A DNA stretch of 64,000 nt from Fagopyrum homotropicum (Eukaryota; Streptophyta; Magnoliopsida; Caryophyllales; Polygonaceae). The stretch covers positions 16,832,001-16,896,000 of the forward strand of contig BSWB01000008.1 in NCBI GenBank assembly GCA_033239125.1. Direction: 5' to 3'. Positions 1 to 11,724 of this stretch are shown here, piece by piece. How positions within the stretch are numbered: position 1 is the stretch's first letter; each line of letters opens with the position of its first letter. The notes beneath the pieces are model-generated. The model was not told where the DNA came from. It searched no databases and saw only the letters and a program-made list of their open reading frames with translations. The position numbers and the translations under genes are program-made.

Positions 1-729
1 AGCACGCCACTTCACATTGCCACCTCTGACCCTAACCCTTCTAACCGTCTTGTTGCTTGACAGCTTGGTGTTAGCTGGCTGTCTTCCGAGCTCATACCTT
101 CATATTTCAACAGTACAAATTATTCATTAAAACTCGGAAAACAGGATTCCAGTCAAGTCAATCATTTTAACAGTACATTATCAAAGTAGACAATAAAACT
201 AACAAATTACCACTACACATAAATACATGGATCTTAGGTAATACAATTTGAACATCATTAACACCGATGTGATCGAATTACAATGTCAAAGCCAGGGCCG
301 AACAAAAACAAGTGAAACTTTAACGAGTTCAATCAGACAAACAGAATGGTTCAAAACATGGCGAACAGATCTATATGTATTGCTTTAAATCACAACGATA
401 AACAGTTATCCTCGCAACAAATTTTGAAAAGTTCGAAACTTATGTCGCGCAAGCTATACAAAATCCAACTAAAAATCCAGATACATCGCATCAATAAAAA
501 CAAAAGTAACTCTAGTAAATCGAATAAGAAGCTGAAACAGAGGTTTCTACTTACTTTCGCTTCTTCCTCCATGACTTCTTCTTGCCTCCAGTCGCACGCC
601 TCTTGTGCATAGAATCACGAGAAATTCCTACAAATCCAAAACCATAACAAACAGTTAGCAGAAAAAATAGAGGAATTTGAGATCGATAACGAGATAAGAT
701 TCAGCGTGAGAGATGATGGCAGTACCCAT
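1..729 (-). CDS. RPS8: 40S ribosomal protein eS8 (RPS8), 5' part, three exons, cut by window edge
   Basis: Small-subunit ribosomal protein of cytosolic ribosomes. On the minus strand, exon 1 is just ATGG (726-729) followed by a GT donor. Exon 2 is 555-627, after an intron ending TTTGTAG, and has a GTAAGT donor. Exon 3 is 97 down to 1, after an intron ending in AAG, and is cut by the window edge. The joined frame stays open and gives the eS8 N-terminus: MGISRDSMHKRRATGG and a lysine/arginine-rich run, then YELGRQPANTKLSS, KTVRR and GGNVKWRA. These are hallmark eS8 stretches. The one-codon first exon is a common design in plant ribosomal protein genes. Intron 1 is 98 nt (628-725) and intron 2 is 457 nt (98-554). 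The remaining C-terminal part lies left of the window. No frameshift or stop is seen in the visible part, so it is probably functional. Confidence 0.95.
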
Positions 730-1580
730 GGTTGCTGTTGCGGTTGTGTTCAGCAGAAGAGGGAAAGAGAATAAGATGTAGAGCTAGGGTTTTGATCTTA
801 TAATTTCGCTATAAACGGGCTTGAAGAGGCCCAAATAAGCTCTTGGACTTTCGGCCCAATTTATTCAAAATATACAAAACAAATATTCCTCTATTCTTAT
901 TCTCGGTTCAAAACCCTTTTATTGAAGAGAAATCAGATATTGTTTGTTAAAGATATCTTGCAAATATTGATATTTTAGTATATTTTATAAATATTCTAAA
1001 TATAAAAGGAATAAATATTAATACCTTTAATCTTGTAAGCGTAAAAATAATATCTTAGATTTAGATAGATATTATATCTATTTTTAGTGATTTACTTTCC
1101 TTGGCGTAAAGCTCTCGGAACGTCCTAGTAAAAATAATATAATATATATAATAAATCTGTAATCCATGTCACTTTATTTTAATTTTGAATAATTATTTTT
1201 ATTAAAATTGAAAAAACAACCCAAAATAATATCAACTATCAACATTCAACCCAAAATAATTTCAACTTTGAAAATTATTACAAACAATACAAACTATCAA
1301 CGTATTTACCAAAAAATAATGTTTTACTTTTCCGGATAAAATACTAACTCCACCGATGACGTGGCAACCGGAATTTGACATGTCATCGAGATATAATTAT
1401 GTGACGTGGATTTTATTTTTTTAAATCAAGTTAATAACATGTAAATGTTAAAAATATTTAAATAATAAATTTGTAACTATTTTTTTATTAAAAAAATTAT
1501 ATAATTTTTTATTTAAAATAAAAAAATTGTAAAAAAAAATTTTAATAAATTTTGTGCTTTTAAAAAAAGTTCTTGTTCAT
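610..1580. repeat. Segmental duplication, copy 1 (contains the real RPS8 5' end)
   Basis: This block aligns by eye in direct orientation with about 2775-3710, with scattered substitutions and small indels. It covers part of RPS8 exon 2, intron 1, the ATG and promoter, and about 700 bp of AT-rich upstream DNA ending in A/T runs. The last part (about 1190-1580) also matches the arms of the inverted repeat at 3.3-4.6 kb, so a dispersed AT-rich element may lie here. Confidence 0.8.
730..870 (-). promoter_or_regulatory. RPS8 5' UTR and promoter with telo-box and site II motifs
   Basis: Reading on the minus strand towards the gene there are two TGGGCC site II elements (plus-strand 853-858 and 828-833), a TATA-like TTTATAG (about 809-815) and a telo-box AAACCCTA (785-792), then a pyrimidine-rich leader up to the ATG at 729. 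Site II plus telo-box is the established signature of plant ribosomal-protein and growth-related promoters, so it supports the gene call. The exact transcription start is inferred, not seen. Confidence 0.8.
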
Positions 1581-2774
1581 ATATTATCATTGCTTATGTA
1601 TCGCTTAGTCTACGTGGAAGACTAACCCCACCACGGTTGGGTTGATTATGTTTTGGCGTAATTAGGTACAAGAACAATTCACGAGCGTGGAGGTAAGAGA
1701 TTAATGGGAGTCTTTGTGTTCTGGTTGACCTTGGGTGACCTTGTTTCTCTAAGACTTATTCCTATATTTGGTTTTGTATTTTTTGGGTTGGTGGGTTGCG
1801 TTTATAGCTCTGATGTTGTTGGCCTTGAGTTTGACCCGATTGTGATTGTACGTTGTTGTTTGGACCCTTTTTGGTTGATGTCATGGTTTACGATTGGTTT
1901 TTCTATCTTTTATGTTGGCAAGGCTTATGCCCTTGTATTATCTCTCTTCTCTATGTAAACATTAAGGAGTCCTTGTCCAAGATCTTGACGATGTAGCGCT
2001 TATTCCGTTTTGGGGGCATTATAGACTCTCTCTCTCTCTCTCTCTCTCTTCTCCTCCTTAAGTGAACTTCACGGTTTGTCTCCTTGCTTCCATGATCGTG
2101 GTCTTCAATCGAGTTAGGTTTGGAGATACTCTTGCATCAATTGATATTTTGGCATGTCCTCTTTGTGTCATATATACATTATATAAACAATTAGTTTCAT
2201 AAATTTTGAGCGACGGAAATAACGTTCCACAAAATTCACACATTTTTTGTGGTCTATATATTTTGAATGAATTGAAATAATGCCAAATTTTATTTTTTGG
2301 TATGAAATCTCTCAATTCATCGTATACAATGTATGCAATAAATTTCACAAATACTGGTATTTTCGATTCTTAGAATTTTGAGATTCGGATAAAGTTATAC
2401 ACCTCAATCCCTCTGCTTCTCAAAGAAAACACCCATAAATTGATAGACGGCGATAAAGAATTTTCGCAATATTCATGTTGTGAATGAACAAGATATTTAT
2501 GAATTTTAATATGTAGATTCATAATTCTTGATATTAGCACTTTCCATGTAAAAAGAACCAAGTGACTACAATATATAGATGAAGTAGAAGGAATATTCAA
2601 AAATCGATGTACATGCCAATCTACTATTTCAATGAGGTATCCCACATCGAAATATAACATGATAACAAACGGGCTTTTCTCTTATATAAAAACTAGGACA
2701 AGTATATTATTTTCTGAACATGAGATCAAAACAAGTAGATCAATAATTATAAATACCTAAAAAACAGGCTTTTC
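1581..2774. other. Unassigned DNA between the two duplicated blocks
   Basis: No convincing gene is seen. About 1704-1958 reads openly for 84 codons but the peptide is hydrophobic, low in complexity and unrecognised. About 2060-2660 is AT-rich without domains. The string CTTTTCTCTTATA occurs at about 2671 and again at about 2768, just before the second duplication block. Confidence 0.5.
2026..2049. repeat. (CT)n microsatellite
   Basis: About twelve uninterrupted CT dinucleotides. Confidence 0.95.
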
Positions 2775-2853
2775 TCTTATAGAATCACGAGAAATACATA
2801 AAAAACCAAATAACGAGATAAGATTCAGCGTGAGAGATGATGACAGTACCCAT
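2775..2853 (-). pseudogene. Truncated RPS8 5'-end copy
   Basis: On the minus strand the start ATGG plus GTACTG donor is kept (ATG at 2851-2853) with a similar leader. The exon 2 remnant (TTTCTCGTGATTCTAT, about 2780-2796) breaks off after the residues equivalent to ISRDSM and runs into unrelated sequence. The intron is shortened and its acceptor TTTGTAG is lost. It is a non-functional copy of the gene start at 1-729. Confidence 0.8.
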
Positions 2854-3710
2854 GGTTGCTCTTACGGTTGTGTTCAGTCAGGAGAGGGAAAGAGTATAAG
2901 AGGCAAAGCTAGGGTTTTGCTCTTATAATTTCGCTATAAATGGGCTTGAAGAGGCCCAAATAAGCGTTTGGACTTTCAGCCCAATTTATCGAAAATATAG
3001 AAAACGAATAATCCTCTATTCTTATTCTCGGTCCAAAACGCTTGTATTCAAGAGAAATCAGGTATTGTTTGTCAAAGATATCTTGAAAATATTGATATTT
3101 TAATATATTTTGTAAATTTCCTAAATATAAAAGGAATAAATATTACTACGTTTAATCTTGTAAACGGAAAAATAATACCTTAGATTTAGATAGATACTAT
3201 CTATTTTTGGTGATTTACTTTCCTTAGCGTGAAGCTCTCGTAACGCCCTAGTAAAAATAATATAATATATAAAATAAATCTGTTATCCATGTCACTTTAT
3301 TTTAATTTCAAATAATTATTTTTATTAATATTGAAAAAAACAACCCAAAATAATATCAACTGTCAACATTCAACCCAAAATAATTCCAACTTTGAAAATT
3401 ATTACAAACGATACAAACTATCAACGTATTTACCAAAAATAATGTCTTACTTTTCCGGAGAAAATACTAACTCCAACGATGACGTGACAACCGGAATTTG
3501 ACATGTCATCGAGATATAATTATGTGACGTGGATTTTATTTTTTTAAATCAAGTTAATAACATGTAATATGTTAAAAATATAAATTTTTAATTTTAACTA
3601 ATAAATTTGTAACTATATTTTATAAAAAAATTATAAAATTTTTTTTAAATAAAAAAATTGTAAAACAAAAAATTTTAATAAATTTTTGTCCTTTTAAAAA
3701 AAGTTCTTGT
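2775..3710. repeat. Segmental duplication, copy 2 (promoter copy of RPS8)
   Basis: Diverged direct repeat of about 610-1580. The telo-box (about 2911), a TATA-like CTATAAA and the first GGCCCA (about 2954) are kept. The outer site II reads AGCCCA instead of GGCCCA, so one element is weakened. Such a copy could still start transcription leftward into non-coding DNA. Confidence 0.8.
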
Positions 3711-4615
3711 AATTTTTTAAAAACTTTTTTGGAATTTTATATATTTTAACTGATTTTTTTTAAATAAAATATCGACTTTTAAAAATATTTTTTATATCAA
3801 AATTAATTAAAATGCATACAAAATAAAAAAAATTCCAAATTTTTTTAAAAAAATTCACAAGAAAACGATTTATTTTATATATATATATATACTAGTATAA
3901 TGCCCGCACCTTGTGCGGGTTTTGAAAAAAATGAGAAAGAATATTGTGAAATAGATTTTTTTTACGTGCTTTTGTTTTGTATACTTCTCTAATCTAATCC
4001 TGCGTCCAGAGCGCGTCACGTCATCAACCCGTGTTCTATTTTAGTAAGTATAATATATTTGGTTTCTATAAAATTATTATTTTAATAATAAAAGATTTTA
4101 TGGTTTAAAAAATAGTGTAAAAAATAAAGATTTATTGACTTTAATTGTGGGAGCTCAATTTCAAAAATCTTGCATCCACAGCGCGCCACGTCATCAACCC
4201 GTGCTCTGTTTTAGTAAGTATAATAGATTACAATTTTTTTTTAAAAAAAATACTTTTCAAAAATTGTAATACTTTATAAAAAAAATAGTTACAAAAATTA
4301 AATTTTAAATAAAATATTAATTATAAAAAAAAAAGAATTTAATCTATATTTTAAAAAAAAAATTATGTGTTATTAACTTGATTTTTTTTAAAAATAATCC
4401 ACATCATACAATTAATCCATTTTTTATGACATGTCAAATTCTGGTTGTCACGTTATCGCCGGAGTTAGTATTTTTGCCGAAAAAATAAGACATATTATTT
4501 TTGGTAAATACGTTAATAGTTTGTATCGCTCTTGGTAATTTTCAAAGTTTGTATTATTTTGGCTTGAATTTTGATAGTTGGTATTATTTGGGTTATTTTT
4601 CCTTTTTTTCATACT
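3300..4615. repeat. Inverted repeat (foldback-like) around a Helitron
   Basis: Sequence from about 3300 to 3700 (CAACCCAAAATAATA, CAAACTATCAACGTATTTACC, TTTGACATGTCAT and on into A/T runs) recurs in reverse complement at about 4235-4615 with moderate divergence. The centre holds the Helitron at 3892-4227. The same unit appears in direct orientation at about 1190-1580, and partly near 17400-17475, so it is a dispersed family, perhaps a non-autonomous DNA transposon. No clean termini or target duplication were found. Confidence 0.65.
3892..4227 (-). mobile_element. Non-autonomous Helitron, 336 bp
   Basis: On the minus strand it starts TCTATTATACTTACTAAAAC and ends with the hairpin CCGCACAAGGTGCGG, about 10 bp, then CTAG, placed between host A and T with no target duplication. 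These are canonical Helitron ends. It contains an internal second copy of its own 5' end (about 4000-4052), so it may be two fused termini. No coding sequence. Confidence 0.85.
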
Positions 4616-5217
4616 TAAAAATAATATCTGTGAGAATAGGCGAAGAAGTAGCTCGGAATATTTTTTTAATTCAAACTTGTGTATCCGATGAAAAAATCAT
4701 AAACTCGACCCTCATTATACGCTCATGATGGACCAATTGAAAAAAAGGTGGGGTGATCCGCTTTGACGATGAGTGAATTGCTTAATCAAATAATTTTTTT
4801 TAAACGGTAAAGCAGAAGTATAAGAAACTCTTCTTCTTATGTTACTTTTGGTGTCTTGTTTAGAAGCATAATGTTGTATCTAATGGGATTCATCCTTAAT
4901 TAAAGGTGAAAATGACTACAATATTATTATGAGTAGTCGACTAATATGTGAAGATTAAAATGGAATTCACCATAATGCTCAACATTAAAGCGTGATATCG
5001 AATTACTAATTTGTTAAAATAAGTTTTCATACCCATCTTTTTCGTTTTCATTGCTCTTGTACTTTGAATTATTATCTTGTTTATCTCTTAATCATGCATT
5101 TTAAGTTGAGATAATTGGGGTAAAGGGTTTTTTTTACCGGGATACAAACTAGATCCCTTTTTAGTTATATTTTTTTTTAAATTTTAAATGGATTTTATGG
5201 GAGTAATGACACTTTAA
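4616..5217. other. AT-rich intergenic DNA
   Basis: No gene, hairpin terminus or repeat recognised apart from homopolymer runs. Confidence 0.5.
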
Positions 5218-5250
5218 CTAGTGTATAACCCGTGCCTTGCACGGTAATTG
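5218..5250 (-). mobile_element. Helitron 3' terminus
   Basis: The plus strand reads CTAGTGTATAACC, then CGTGCCTTGCACG: a minus-strand Helitron end with hairpin CGTGCAAGGCACG and terminal CTAG flanked by A. The hairpin stem differs from the CCGCAC family elsewhere in the window, so it belongs to another subfamily. The matching 5' end was not located; it may lie beyond the solo LTR at 6559-14679. Confidence 0.65.
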
Positions 5251-6309
5251 TTAAAAATACTTTATAACTTTTATTAGATGTCAAATGAATAATTAAAATC
5301 TAATTTTACTTTTATTTAATAAAAATTTAGATAGAAGGAGGGTTGGTGTTCTTCGACGCATCTCGACCCACTTGTGTTAATAAAAAATTAAATTAAGTAA
5401 TAATCAATCTAACCCAAAATTTGAACTAAGTAGTAATCAATTAGAATATACAATCATAAATAATATCAATAAATCATTTTCAAAAGCTAATTCAAATAAC
5501 ATATACAATATCAACTGAAACCAAGCGCAAATTTCCAACACACACAAAATTAATGTAATCTTTGAAATCGGAATTTCGAATGATAAGTTAACAGTAAATA
5601 GATGGGAAGAATTTCAGATAGTACTAAATTTAATCCGAAATATATAGAATTTCTGATAGTAAAATTAGCACCGAAAAAAATCTTTAGAAATCGTAATTAA
5701 TGGAATGACGATAATTTGGTTTTAAAAATTCGAAAGATTTCGGAACCTCGAGTTAAAATTAACATGATAAAGGATCTTCATAATTTCAAAAAATAAATAA
5801 AAATAATAATCATTTATAAATATTTTGATAAATTGAGGAAAACCAAAAAAAAATATTCCCAAATAAAACAAATAAGAAGTTTCTAGTCAAATTTGCATAT
5901 AATATGCCTAAAATTATGACTATAATAAATCTGTAGAAATAGGATAGTACTAAATTGCAAAAGATATTGATTTTTAAATCAAATTTATCAAAATTATATA
6001 ACAAATTGGAAGATTATAAATAATTAATATGTTTAATAAATAAATGAATGACGATATGGCTTCAATGCTACGGTGAAATTAGGGTGAAATTAAAAGATGA
6101 TTAAACAATTGATCAATCTAGAATTATAATTGAAGAATGAGAAAGGGAATAAAAATGTTTGACCAGGGAATGAAAAAGTAGGGGCATGTAGAAGAGCATA
6201 ATACAATAATGAAATGATAAATAATTAAATATTTAGATAAAATATGAAGAATCGGATAATTTAACAAATCAAAGAAATTGAAAGATTGTGGTGTAATAAT
6301 TAGCTTTAA
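5251..6309. other. AT-rich DNA, probable Helitron interior
   Basis: No coding sequence recognised. The reading frames at 5810-6004 and 6124-6504 (minus) are low-complexity Ile/Leu/Phe peptides typical of AT-rich non-coding DNA. Confidence 0.45.
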
Positions 6310-6558
6310 ATTTAGAAGATCAAAAAGATCAGTCAATATTCTTATTTTTATCACAATCAAAACAAAATAATCAAAATACGTAAATACCTCTAGACGATCC
6401 AAACAAATGATCAAAACCAACAAACGATCAAAATTTTTATTTTTATACCGATCAAAATACATAAATACCTCTGGAAGCTCAAAACAAATGATCAAAACCA
6501 ACAAACGATAAAATTTTTTATTCTTATGCGATCAAAACAAAACAATCAAAATATGTAG
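6310..6558. repeat. Tandem array of a roughly 100-bp unit, left part
   Basis: Repeated phrases AATACCTCTAGACGATC, AAATGATCAAAACCAACAAACGAT and TTTTTATACCGATCAAAA recur here and again at 14680-14815. The solo LTR at 6559-14679 interrupts the array. Confidence 0.75.
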
Positions 6559-9351
6559 TGTAACGCCCCAATTTTAGGCGCGTTTACGATATTTATTTTC
6601 TTACTTTTATCGATATTTTTACTAGATTAAATATTTGTTTATTTTCTTTATCTTATTTTAAAGTATTTTACAGAGAAAAATATCATTTTCGATTATAATT
6701 ATATTTTTGATATGTTCGCATATACCCATCTTATTATTTTTGGAGAAGTTGGAAGTTTTCACAGTTTGAAAATCCCGTTCCGAACGCGTTTGGATCGGAT
6801 TCACTTTGTACCCCTTTCTTCATTCTATTCTTTTCCTCTTTTATTTTCTTTCTTTCCTGGCGTCCCCTCGTTTACCTTGTTGGTTGAGCATAGCCGCCCA
6901 CCTACACAAGCTAGGAGTAGCCTACACACAGGGACAAGCAAGCAGCCCCTTTACACTCCTTCTCCCTCAATCTCTCAAACTCCCTCTCGTCCCAGCCACT
7001 CTATACCTCCTCTTTCCTGTGCGCATCTCGCCAGCAGCAACATACCTGCCACCTTCTCCCTCTCTTCACGCAGCATCAACCAACGCTTCACCTGCCTCCT
7101 CCAATCTCGCAGCCGGTCTCTCCCTCCGGACCTCTCACCTTCGTCTCCTCGTTTCCACTTCATCTCGTGCCCCTAGACAACACACCACCGGTGAGCCACC
7201 TTTTTCCGCCGCAACCCTTGCGTGGCTCCCTCTCGCCATCTCTGTGACGCTCGCCATGGAACAGAAGCAACAACGCCAGGAGGGAGATGAACGCCGGAGA
7301 CTCCTTGCCTGCCATCGGCTTCGTTGAAGCCTTCCCCGGGAAATAACCGCCGCCAGCCCTGCTACCGGTGCCACCCGACACCGGACCTGCTGCGTTCTTC
7401 TCTCCCTTTCATCTCTGTTCTCTTCTGCCGCCGAAGAGCAACCTCTGCCGCCTCTGTCGCCCCGCCAAAGCTGTCGGAGGAGAGCCACGCCGCTTCCTCC
7501 TCCCGCCCTGCCTCCACCTCACCAAAGACGGCGCCTACGTGCCTACGCTACCAACAGACAAGAGGGTTGAAAACCCTTCTTTTTAATTTTAAAACCGGAC
7601 CCCTGATTCTTGTATATTTACAGATATGGCCCTATATTTTTTTTATTTGCAGTAATGATCCTAATTTCTGAAGTTTGCATTTATGCCCGGTTGAAATAAT
7701 TACAGATGTTGGCAGAAAGTTTAATTTACAAAATATAACCCAAGTTTCTGAAATTGTATATTTTGTCCCGGAAAACAGTTGTGCGGTTTTGTTATCCTTG
7801 GCTTATAAAACGTGTTTTACCTTGGGTTGTAATGTTGTTTATGTTGCCCGGAAAATATAATTGCGGATTTTAAACTTGAGTTTTACTTCGAGTTCTAGTC
7901 TTGTATTTACTTGCACGATATTATATACCCTTGCTGGATTAAATTCGGTTTATGGCTCAAAGTGTTAATGACGGGTTTGGCCAAAGAGTTATTTTTGGAA
8001 AATGATTTAAGCTCTTGAGTTCCATATTTATGACCGGTGATTTAATTGCGGATTTATGACGCATGTTTATGATGTTGTGTATTTTTTCCACGGAAAACAT
8101 TTTAGCGAGTTTTAACCTCGGTTTTGGAAATGAGTTTTACCTTAGATTTATACATATTATATAGTACGATCAAATTTAGCATGTGAGCTAAATTTGCTTA
8201 ATTTTGGTGTTAGGTTCGGAAGCGTCCCGATAAAGGCCTAACGACTTTAAAGTTGACATCCATAGATCGTCTTCCGTCTTTTGACATAACGTGAGTACCC
8301 TCTCCCCCGAGCTTATGATCTTACTCGATTTAGTATGTTTAGTATTAGTATCATGTTAGGTTGGATATAGCATAACTTAGAGTGAATACCAAGTAGTGGT
8401 TTGGACCCTAGGTGAGGTTTGAGGATTGTCGATTGTTGTAAGACGTTGAGTGTTTGATTGACCTTGTAAGATCGTGAGGGCTATGAGCTTGTTTATCCTA
8501 GTACGTGCTATGGGTTATGATCCTGCGAGATCATAGGGTCTAGAAGTCTAAGGACTTCTAGCTTGTGTTGAGTGTGATGTGAGCATGAGAGATTCTAGGA
8601 TGCGGTCCTAGAATGTGATTCAAATGATCTCGCGTAGATCATTTGTGTAGAAGTCTTAGACTTCTTGAGTTGAGCGAGTTGTTGATATAGTTATCTTCTT
8701 GTGAGTAGGTTGTGGACTCCTTCCCAAGGGAAGCGAGAGTGTTGTGAGTTGAGCGTGGCGATAAGGTAAGACTCCAGACTTAGCTCATATTCCTTGTATT
8801 AGCATTGATGTGTGTTTGGTGGTGTGTGTTTATTGTTTATAACAACTAAACCGGAATTAGGACTACCGACCTTTATATAAATTTCGCCCAAGTGTATGAT
8901 AACGGGCGGTGACAACTTGTCTATGTAACAGTCAAAAATCGAAGATGACCTAATCGAGTATTTTAGGGAATTAAATCCGTTTTAACACGAGATACCTCTC
9001 GAGGTAACCAGCTCCTAGATGATATTACACCCCGGTGTTATTTGGAGCATTTGGAAGCTTCAATTAATAAAAATGCAGTTGAGAGAAATGATCAGGACAT
9101 CGGACATATCCTAGATATGAAAAAACATGAAAAGGCAAAACGGCTAAAAGAGTCGCTATTTCGTTTCTTAGCGGCTAAGAAAGACGGCTTAGGAATACGC
9201 GTTTTTCGAAACAATTGCGGAATAATTATCCATACAATATTCCAGATTTATTATTCCAATTTTGAGAAGTTTGGAGAAGGGGACTTAAACCGCTTTCGGA
9301 TCGGTAAAAGGATAATTATCGACTCCGCTAAAGGATAATTATCGTCTTCGC

Positions 9352-9359
9352 TATAAATA
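9352..9359 (+). promoter_or_regulatory. TATA box of the nested LTR
   Basis: TATAAATA preceded by a duplicated AAAGGATAATTATCG motif (about 9307 and 9331) and followed by a pyrimidine-rich leader. This is a plausible LTR core promoter; transcription is inferred. Confidence 0.5.
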
Positions 9360-10196
9360 GCTGAAATATCGTTTATTAATTCATTTTCTTTCACGTTTCC
9401 TCGTAAAAGCTCTGATTTCTCTCAACCTTCAAACTCAGATCTACTCTTCGTTTCTAATCCGATTTCAAATCCGTTTGAGTTTTTGGATTCCTCTCTTCAT
9501 TCTCTTCATTTTGGTACCGAGTTTCTGCATTTCCGAGCAAGGAAAGGTCTGGTCGAGCATATATGATACTAGGGAGGTTCCGTCGCTCAGATTCCGGTGA
9601 ATTTGATGGTGTCCGAGCGTAGCCTGCGTCGTTGTGATTCCGAATCTTCTTTCGGATCGTCAATCGGGTTAGTAACGAATAAATTATGAATTTATTCGTT
9701 TTTCGTATTGCGATTTTGCCTAAATTGACCTTAGGCTTGCCAAAATGGATAATTGGAAATTCCATTATACTCGTTACATTATTCTGGTGATTATGGGCTG
9801 TTTGTTTGTTGAGATTACAGGTGGGTTCAGAAATTGCCTACGGGCAAAACGTTGTTCTAGCGAAATTTAATTAATTAATTAAAGGTTAATTAATTAAATT
9901 AGGATTCTAGAAAATGCTATAAGCTAATTAAATTCAAAGGAATGAATTTAACTGGTGTTTGAAGCGAGAAATTTAATACAAGGAATATGATATTCTCAAC
10001 AGGTGTTGTTGAAGGTTTTGGTTAACTATAGCTTAGTCTTTGTGAGCGTATCCAAGCACGATAAAGGAGGATAGTCCGAGTGGGAAACGGACTCAATAGT
10101 TGGTTTGCGAGGTTTTATTGTTCTTACGTGCGAGGTAAGTGTATATGAATTACACTTGCTTAATAGATGTTATGTATTTAATATGCTATGATTTTA

Positions 10197-10332
10197 TCCA
10201 TGCTTGAGTGTATATATATGTTTGTTATGATTGTATGCATGCTTATATGTATATGAGTGATATTTTATGCATGCTTGAGTGTATATATATGTTTGTTATG
10301 GTTGTATGCATGCTTATATGTAGATGAGTGAG
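10197..10332. repeat. Two tandem copies of a 68-bp AT-rich unit
   Basis: CATGCTTGAGTGTATATATA and TGTATGCATGCTTATATGTA each occur twice, about 68 bp apart, inside the nested LTR. Confidence 0.7.
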
Positions 10333-10515
10333 ACGACGATGATGATGAATTGATATTCTTTATGAAAGCATGCATGAGGTACATGAGATGATAGTGGAAA
10401 GAATGTGATGAAAGAATATGATGAAAGCATGAATTTGAGTTATAATATGGAAGTGATAATATAGGATGGTAATTGATTAATTAGCCCAACTGGGTCCCGC
10501 ACGGGTTTCCGGGGG

Positions 10516-10695
10516 ACGAGGTCGCTACCTGATCTACAGGGGGCCTCAAGATAAGAAAAACAGCCAGAGGTCGCTACCTGATCTACAGGGGGGCCTCAAG
10601 ATAAGAAAAATAGTCCAAGATCGCAACCTGATCTACAGGGGGTCTTAGGACAAGATGGCCGAGGTCGCTACCTGATCTACAGGGGGCCTAGGACG
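10516..10695. repeat. Four tandem copies of a 43-50-bp unit
   Basis: The core GGTCGCTACCTGATCTACAG recurs at about 10521, 10570, 10620 (one C replaced) and 10664, each followed by GGGGGCCT or GGGGGTCT and an AAGATAAG-like tail. The array lies within the nested LTR. Confidence 0.85.
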
Positions 10696-11724
10696 CTATC
10701 GGGTTGGCCAACCGAAAAGAAAAAAAAAAAGAAAGAAAGAAAGAAAAGAAATACGAAAGCAATGAGAAAATATATCGTACGATCAGTTGGGGCTAGTTAG
10801 TTAATTATCACCTATGCATCGATGCGATCGAGTCTAGCATGTTATATGTTATGTTATGATTATTTATATGTGATGAGATGATATGAGATGTTTATATGAG
10901 ATGATATGTTTATATGTGATGTGTGATAACATGTTTGAATGTTTATGTGAAATGTGATGTGAATGGTTGTGGAATTATATGTGAATGTGGATATGTATGC
11001 ATTGATCGACTTTGGAATGTGAGGAAGGGTATAGAGTATCCTTTGGGGATGAGATATTAGATACTTATATATATTGGGAGAGTGCGAATTGTATACCCTT
11101 ACTGAGCGTGTGGCTCATTGTTTTTATATCCACATATTTTTCAGCTACTCAGACTCGGCCTAACCAAGGCAAGGACGTTGGACCCAACACTTGGATTTGA
11201 GATCATATCAGGTGGGCTGTTATGGGATGCTACCGCCTAGGATGTTTTGCATGGTTTTAAAACAGTTGTGTTTTTGTTAAACAGGGTTTTATGACGTATG
11301 TTAGTATGTATATATGTTGTGAAGATGGTTGTAAGATAAAGTTTTAAAATTTTACGTTTTCCGCTTTTCCGCTTATTGCTTTAAACAGGGTTAATTAACT
11401 GGTAATCAACTAGAAATGAAATAGGTGTCACAACCTAGCTCCCGCGAGAGCTAGGAGGTTCTCGGCGACTATCCCGTGCTGGTAGACGGTCAGATGCATC
11501 AGTACCATTCCATGCCGGTAAGTAGGGACCGAGGCGAGTTTCGGTGACTCTCGTGTCACAACCTAAGTTGAATTAGAACGGGATACGACCTATTAATAAC
11601 AAAGATAATAAACCGGATTGATGTGCTTTTATGTATGTTGTATGCTTGTGATGAGATTACTTGTGTATGTGCCTTTCCCATTAATTCTAATGCTTCGAAG
11701 ATGAGCTAACGGTTTTATACCGAT

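Larger units (their letters stand above)
8918..11430 (+). mobile_element. Nested 2.5-kb LTR-like insertion of another family
   Basis: Interrupts a module that is continuous in related LTRs (the CGGGCGGTGACA... segment resumes at 11431 with CAACCTAGCTC). Ends are TG...CA (TGTCTATG and GGTGTCA) with near-perfect 5-bp duplications CAACT (8913-8917) and CAACC (11431-11435). It has a TATA box (about 9352) and internal tandem repeats, but no pol. A solo LTR is the best reading; the family is not recognised. Confidence 0.65.

Noticed and set aside
6712..7671. Several overlapping open frames on both strands in a GC-rich stretch
   Set aside because: They lie in the 5' part of a solo LTR, encode low-complexity Ser/Pro/Arg peptides, and are open on both strands because of base composition.
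9042..9338. 98-codon frame including DGLGIR
   Set aside because: The GLGIR string is reminiscent of LINE proteins, but no other LINE motif is near and the frame lies in the LTR promoter region.
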